In this document: positions 52,786 through 55,208 of the stretch, one piece after another | How the letters are laid out: every line of letters starts with the position of its first letter | Numbering within the stretch: the first letter of the stretch is position 1 | Origin: Pseudomonadota bacterium | Lineage (GTDB): Bacteria; Myxococcota_A; UBA796; SXON01 | Direction of reading: 5' to 3' | DNA length: 55,208 bases | Assembly (NCBI GenBank): GCA_030684355.1 | Contig: JAUXTN010000175.1 | Span: 1 to 55,208 of the forward strand | The notes under the pieces: generated by a model | What the model was told of the DNA's origin: nothing | Database searches by the model: none | Seen by the model: only the letters and a program-made list of their open reading frames with translations | Translations under genes and position numbers: made by a program

Positions 52786-54544
52786 ATGCCGACGCCAGCG
52801 AGGTGCTCTCGACGAGCGCGGCGTGCTCGTCCCACAGGGCCTTCGGCAGGCGCTCCCCGTAGCCGGCGAGGAACTCGGCCTGGGCGCGGGCTTCCACCGC
52901 CCACTCCGCGCGGTCGACGTGCAGGAGGCGCGCCAGGACGTCCTTCCCGAGGCCGAGGTCCTCGAGATCCAGCGTGATCGGGACCCCGCCGATGGGGGTC
53001 TCCGTGGCATCCCCGCGGCCCTCGCAGCGGTCGAGCACCCACTCGATCACCCGCAGGTTGTCGCCGTACCCGGGCCAGAGGAAGGTGCCGTCGTCCGCGG
53101 TGCGGAACCAGTTGACCCCGAAGATGCGCGGCGGCCGCGTGACCGCCTTCCCCATCTTCAGCCAGTGGCCGAAGTAGTCCGCCATGTTGTACCCGCAGAA
53201 GGGGAGCATGGCCATCGGGTCGCGGCGGAGCACGCCGACCGCGCCGGTTGCGGCCGCGGTGGTCTCCGAGGCCAGCGTCGCGCCGAGGAAGGTGCCGTGT
53301 TGCCAGTCGCGGGCCTCGTAGACCAGCGGCACCACCTTCGGCCGCCGCGCGCCGAACAGGATGGCGCTGATCGGCACACCCGCGGGATCCTCCCACTCGG
53401 GCGCGATCGACGGGCATTGGCTGGCCGGGGCGGTGAACCGGCTGTTCGGGTGCGCGGCCTTCTCGCCGGAGCCCGGGGACCACGGGCGGCCGCGCCAATC
53501 GAGCATCCCCTCGACCGGGGGCTCGTGGTGGCCCTCCCACCACACGGTGCCGTCGGGCTTCAGCGCCACGTTCGTGAAGATGGTGTTGTGCGAGGCCGCG
53601 ACGATGGCGTTCGCGTTCGTCTTCGTGGAGGTGCCCGGCGCCACGCCGAAGAAACCGGCCTCGGGGTTGACCGCCCAGAGCCGCCCGTCCGGCCCGGGGC
53701 GCAGCCAGGCGATGTCGTCGCCGATGGTCCACACCTTCCAGCCCTTCTCGAGGAGGGCCTGCGGGGGGATCATCATCGCCAGGTTGGTCTTCCCGCACGC
53801 GCTGGGGAAGGCGCCGCACACGTAGTGCTTCTCGCCGCGCGGGTTCTGGATGCCGACGATGAGCATGTGCTCGGCCATCCACCCCTGGTCGCGCCCCAGG
53901 GCGCTGGCGATGCGCAGCGCGAGGCACTTCTTGCCGAGGAGCGCGTTGCCGCCGTACCCGGAGCCGACCGACCAGATCGTGTTGTCCTCGGGGAAGTGGC
54001 AGATGAAGCGGCGGTCGGGGGAGAGGTCACCCAGGCTGTGGAGGCAGCGGGTGAACTCGCCGCCGGTCTGCGCGAGCTGGCCCCAGGCCGCCGTGCCCAT
54101 GCGCGTCATGATGCGCATGTTGAGGACGACGTAGGCGCTGTCGGTGATCTCGACCCCGACCTTCGAGAACGGGGAGCCCACCGGGCCCATCACGAAGGGC
54201 ACGACGTAGAGCGTGCGGCCCTTCATCGCGCCCCGGTAGAGCTCGGTGAGCTTCGCGCGCGCGTCGTCCGGGGCCATCCAGTTGTTGTTCGGCCCGGCGT
54301 CGTCTTTCTCCGAGGTGCAGATGAACGTGAGGTGCTCGGTGCGCGCCACGTCGGAGGGGTCGGAGCGGTGGAGGTAGCTGCCGGGCAGCTTCTCGGGGTT
54401 GAGCGGGATCAGCACGCCGTCCCGCACGGCCTCGGCGGTGAGGCGCTGCCGTTCGTCGTCGGACCCGTCGCACCAGTAGACGGCGGCGGGCTGGCAGAGC
54501 GCGCGGACCTCGTCCACCCACGCGCGCACGGATTCGGGAATCAT
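52784..54544 (-). CDS. pckG: Phosphoenolpyruvate carboxykinase (GTP)
   Basis: 586 residues, as expected for the GTP-dependent class. The phosphate loop is FPSACGKTNLAMM, with the preceding YVCGA and following WTIGDDIAWLR region for metal and substrate binding; NPEAGFFGVAPGTSTKTN, ISAILFGARRPKVVPLVYEA and FGVNWFRTADDGTFLWPGYGDN in its separate parts are also conserved. It makes phosphoenolpyruvate from oxaloacetate, the entry to gluconeogenesis. This is consistent with a peptide- or lipid-feeding organism that must make its own sugars. The upstream region contains a hairpin belonging to the neighbouring gene. No sign of damage. Confidence 0.97.
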   Translation of the reverse strand: MIPESVRAWVDEVRALCQPAAVYWCDGSDDERQRLTAEAVRDGVLIPLNPEKLPGSYLHRSDPSDVARTEHLTFICTSEKDDAGPNNNWMAPDDARAKLTELYRGAMKGRTLYVVPFVMGPVGSPFSKVGVEITDSAYVVLNMRIMTRMGTAAWGQLAQTGGEFTRCLHSLGDLSPDRRFICHFPEDNTIWSVGSGYGGNALLGKKCLALRIASALGRDQGWMAEHMLIVGIQNPRGEKHYVCGAFPSACGKTNLAMMIPPQALLEKGWKVWTIGDDIAWLRPGPDGRLWAVNPEAGFFGVAPGTSTKTNANAIVAASHNTIFTNVALKPDGTVWWEGHHEPPVEGMLDWRGRPWSPGSGEKAAHPNSRFTAPASQCPSIAPEWEDPAGVPISAILFGARRPKVVPLVYEARDWQHGTFLGATLASETTAAATGAVGVLRRDPMAMLPFCGYNMADYFGHWLKMGKAVTRPPRIFGVNWFRTADDGTFLWPGYGDNLRVIEWVLDRCEGRGDATETPIGGVPITLDLEDLGLGKDVLARLLHVDRAEWAVEARAQAEFLAGYGERLPKALWDEHAALVESTSLASA

Positions 54545-54617
54545 CTGGCCTCCACGGGCCCGCTGCTCTGGGCGGGCCCCCGATCCTACCTTTCCGAGCG
54601 CTTCGGCGCCACGGTGA

Positions 54618-54639
54618 AAGCCGGGGTTTCCCCCGGCTT
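54618..54639 (-). terminator. Hairpin after the repeat-protein gene
   Basis: AAGCCGGGG (54618-54626) and its reverse complement (54631-54639) close a TTTC loop. It lies 28 bp after the stop of the minus-strand gene ending at 54667 and upstream of the carboxykinase start. It has no T-run. The location suits a transcription terminator. Confidence 0.6.
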
Positions 54640-54666
54640 CCAGATTCGACGGGGCCGGTCAGGCCC

Positions 54667-55208
54667 TCAGCAGTGGTCAGGCCCGAGGTCGCCCGAGTTG
54701 TACTCCTCGAGGAGCTCGCCGAGGTCGACGGCTTCCCGGCCTTCGGACGACGAGGACGAGACGCCCAGGGAGAGGCCGTCGCTGTCGTCGTTGTCGATGA
54801 GCCACTGGTCGGCGTCCTCGATCACGTCGGCGATCTCGGTGTCGTCGGCGCCGCTGGCCACCGCGAGCTTCGCCGCGATGAGCTGGCGGGCGAGGATGAG
54901 GCTCGCGTCGCCACGCACGGCCCGTGCGAGCAGGGCGGAGAGCTCGCTGGCGGTGTAGGTCCGATCGCCCAGCACGAGGGAGGTCACGGTCCAGGCCTCG
55001 GTGTGGTTGCGCCAGTACCCGATGGTGCCGGTACAGTCGCTATCGGCGTCGGCGTCGGCATCGGCATCGGAGTCCGCGTCCGAGTCGGCATCGGAGTCCG
55101 CGTCCGAGTCGGCATCGGAGTCCGCGTCCGAGTCGGCATCGGAGTCCGCGTCCGAGTCGGCATCGGAGTCCGCGTCCGAGTCGGCATCGGAGTCCGCGTC
55201 CGAGTCGG
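54667..55208 (-). CDS. C-terminal part of a protein with Asp/Ser/Ala linker and GYWRNH domain (5' end outside window)
   Basis: The frame enters from beyond the window edge and ends at TGA 54667-54669, about 180 residues. From the edge it codes an acidic repeat DSDADSDA (six 24-bp copies) and then DADADADSD. After this comes a single Cys, then CTGTIGYWRNHTEAW, the start of a small module (GT.GYWKNHPEAW-type) found at the C-terminus of secreted and surface proteins of many bacteria, followed by LGDRTYTASELSALL, LILARQLIAAKLAVASGAD and DADQWLIDNDD. The module is complete. The DSDADSD stretch is a flexible, highly charged linker of a kind common in Myxococcota lipoproteins, so an N-terminal signal is expected outside the window. 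Confidence 0.85.
   Translation of the reverse strand, partial: DSDADSDADSDADSDADSDADSDADSDADSDADSDADSDADSDADSDADADADADSDCTGTIGYWRNHTEAWTVTSLVLGDRTYTASELSALLARAVRGDASLILARQLIAAKLAVASGADDTEIADVIEDADQWLIDNDDSDGLSLGVSSSSSEGREAVDLGELLEEYNSGDLGPDHC
55063..55206. repeat. Six perfect 24-bp tandem repeats
   Basis: The unit GGCATCGGAGTCCGCGTCC plus GAGTC (24 bp) occurs at 55063-55086, 55087-55110, 55111-55134, 55135-55158, 55159-55182 and 55183-55206 with no differences, and continues at the window edge. It codes the DSDADSDA linker on the minus strand. Perfect identity at third codon positions indicates recent expansion or homogenisation. Confidence 0.95.

Overview
The window is very GC-rich DNA and reads as chromosome from a Gram-negative, predatory or social-type bacterium, most likely a Myxococcota (myxobacterial-type) lineage. 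The reasons are many short-signal lipoproteins, Asp/Ser-rich linkers, a Ser/Thr kinase with a C-terminal membrane segment, large hybrid histidine kinases, a PilZ protein, SUMF1-type, CotH/lamin-tail and choice-of-anchor lipoproteins, and a GTP-type PEP carboxykinase. No rRNA or phylogenetic marker allows a genus call. One tRNA (Arg, UCU) is present. I saw no CRISPR array, intact transposase or integrase.

Layout. 1-1354: 5'-complete but 3'-truncated Ser/Thr kinase. About 1355-3655: a gene-poor, scarred stretch with a nonsense-mutated and truncated nucleotidyltransferase pseudogene, a duplicated 98-bp remnant, an intact VapBC-like toxin-antitoxin pair, and a 19-bp copy of the tRNA-Arg 3' end at its far side, so it looks like the relic of a small tRNA-integrated island. 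3811-7930: formylglycine-enzyme-like lipoprotein, glyoxalase-fold protein, a large hydrolase-like lipoprotein and a methyltransferase. 7996-14183 (minus): a tightly packed signalling operon made of a receiver-ATPase protein lacking the usual phospho-His, a PilZ protein, and a kinase-receiver-kinase protein. 14371-29735: membrane glycosyltransferase-like protein, Rieske oxygenase, DUF5995 protein, ferredoxin/metallo-beta-lactamase fusion, TPR protein, membrane-anchored protein, trypsin-like lipoprotein, transhydrogenase PntAB, and a large membrane protein with an EF-hand-like loop.

29865-42592 holds the most coherent system: a small Cys-rich lipoprotein, then a five-gene galactose operon (GH2 glycosidase, galT, galK, a GH1-RmlD fusion, galE) in which each gene overlaps the next, then an opposing pair (GH1-like glycosidase and ABC exporter), then a glycosyltransferase translationally overlapped with UDP-galactopyranose mutase. 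Together these could release galactose from galactosides, convert it through the Leloir pathway to UDP-galactose, and divert it to UDP-galactofuranose for a surface glycan.

42720-55208: DEAD-box helicase, CotH/lamin-tail lipoprotein, a sulfatase-fold lipoprotein with TPRs and a Thr at the nucleophile position, a His-rich membrane protein, choice-of-anchor lipoprotein, phosphoesterase, pentapeptide-repeat protein, TrmK, PEP carboxykinase, and the C-terminal end of a protein with a 24-bp repeat coding an Asp/Ser/Ala linker. Short tandem repeats, several with a 15-bp period, recur at or just after stop codons.
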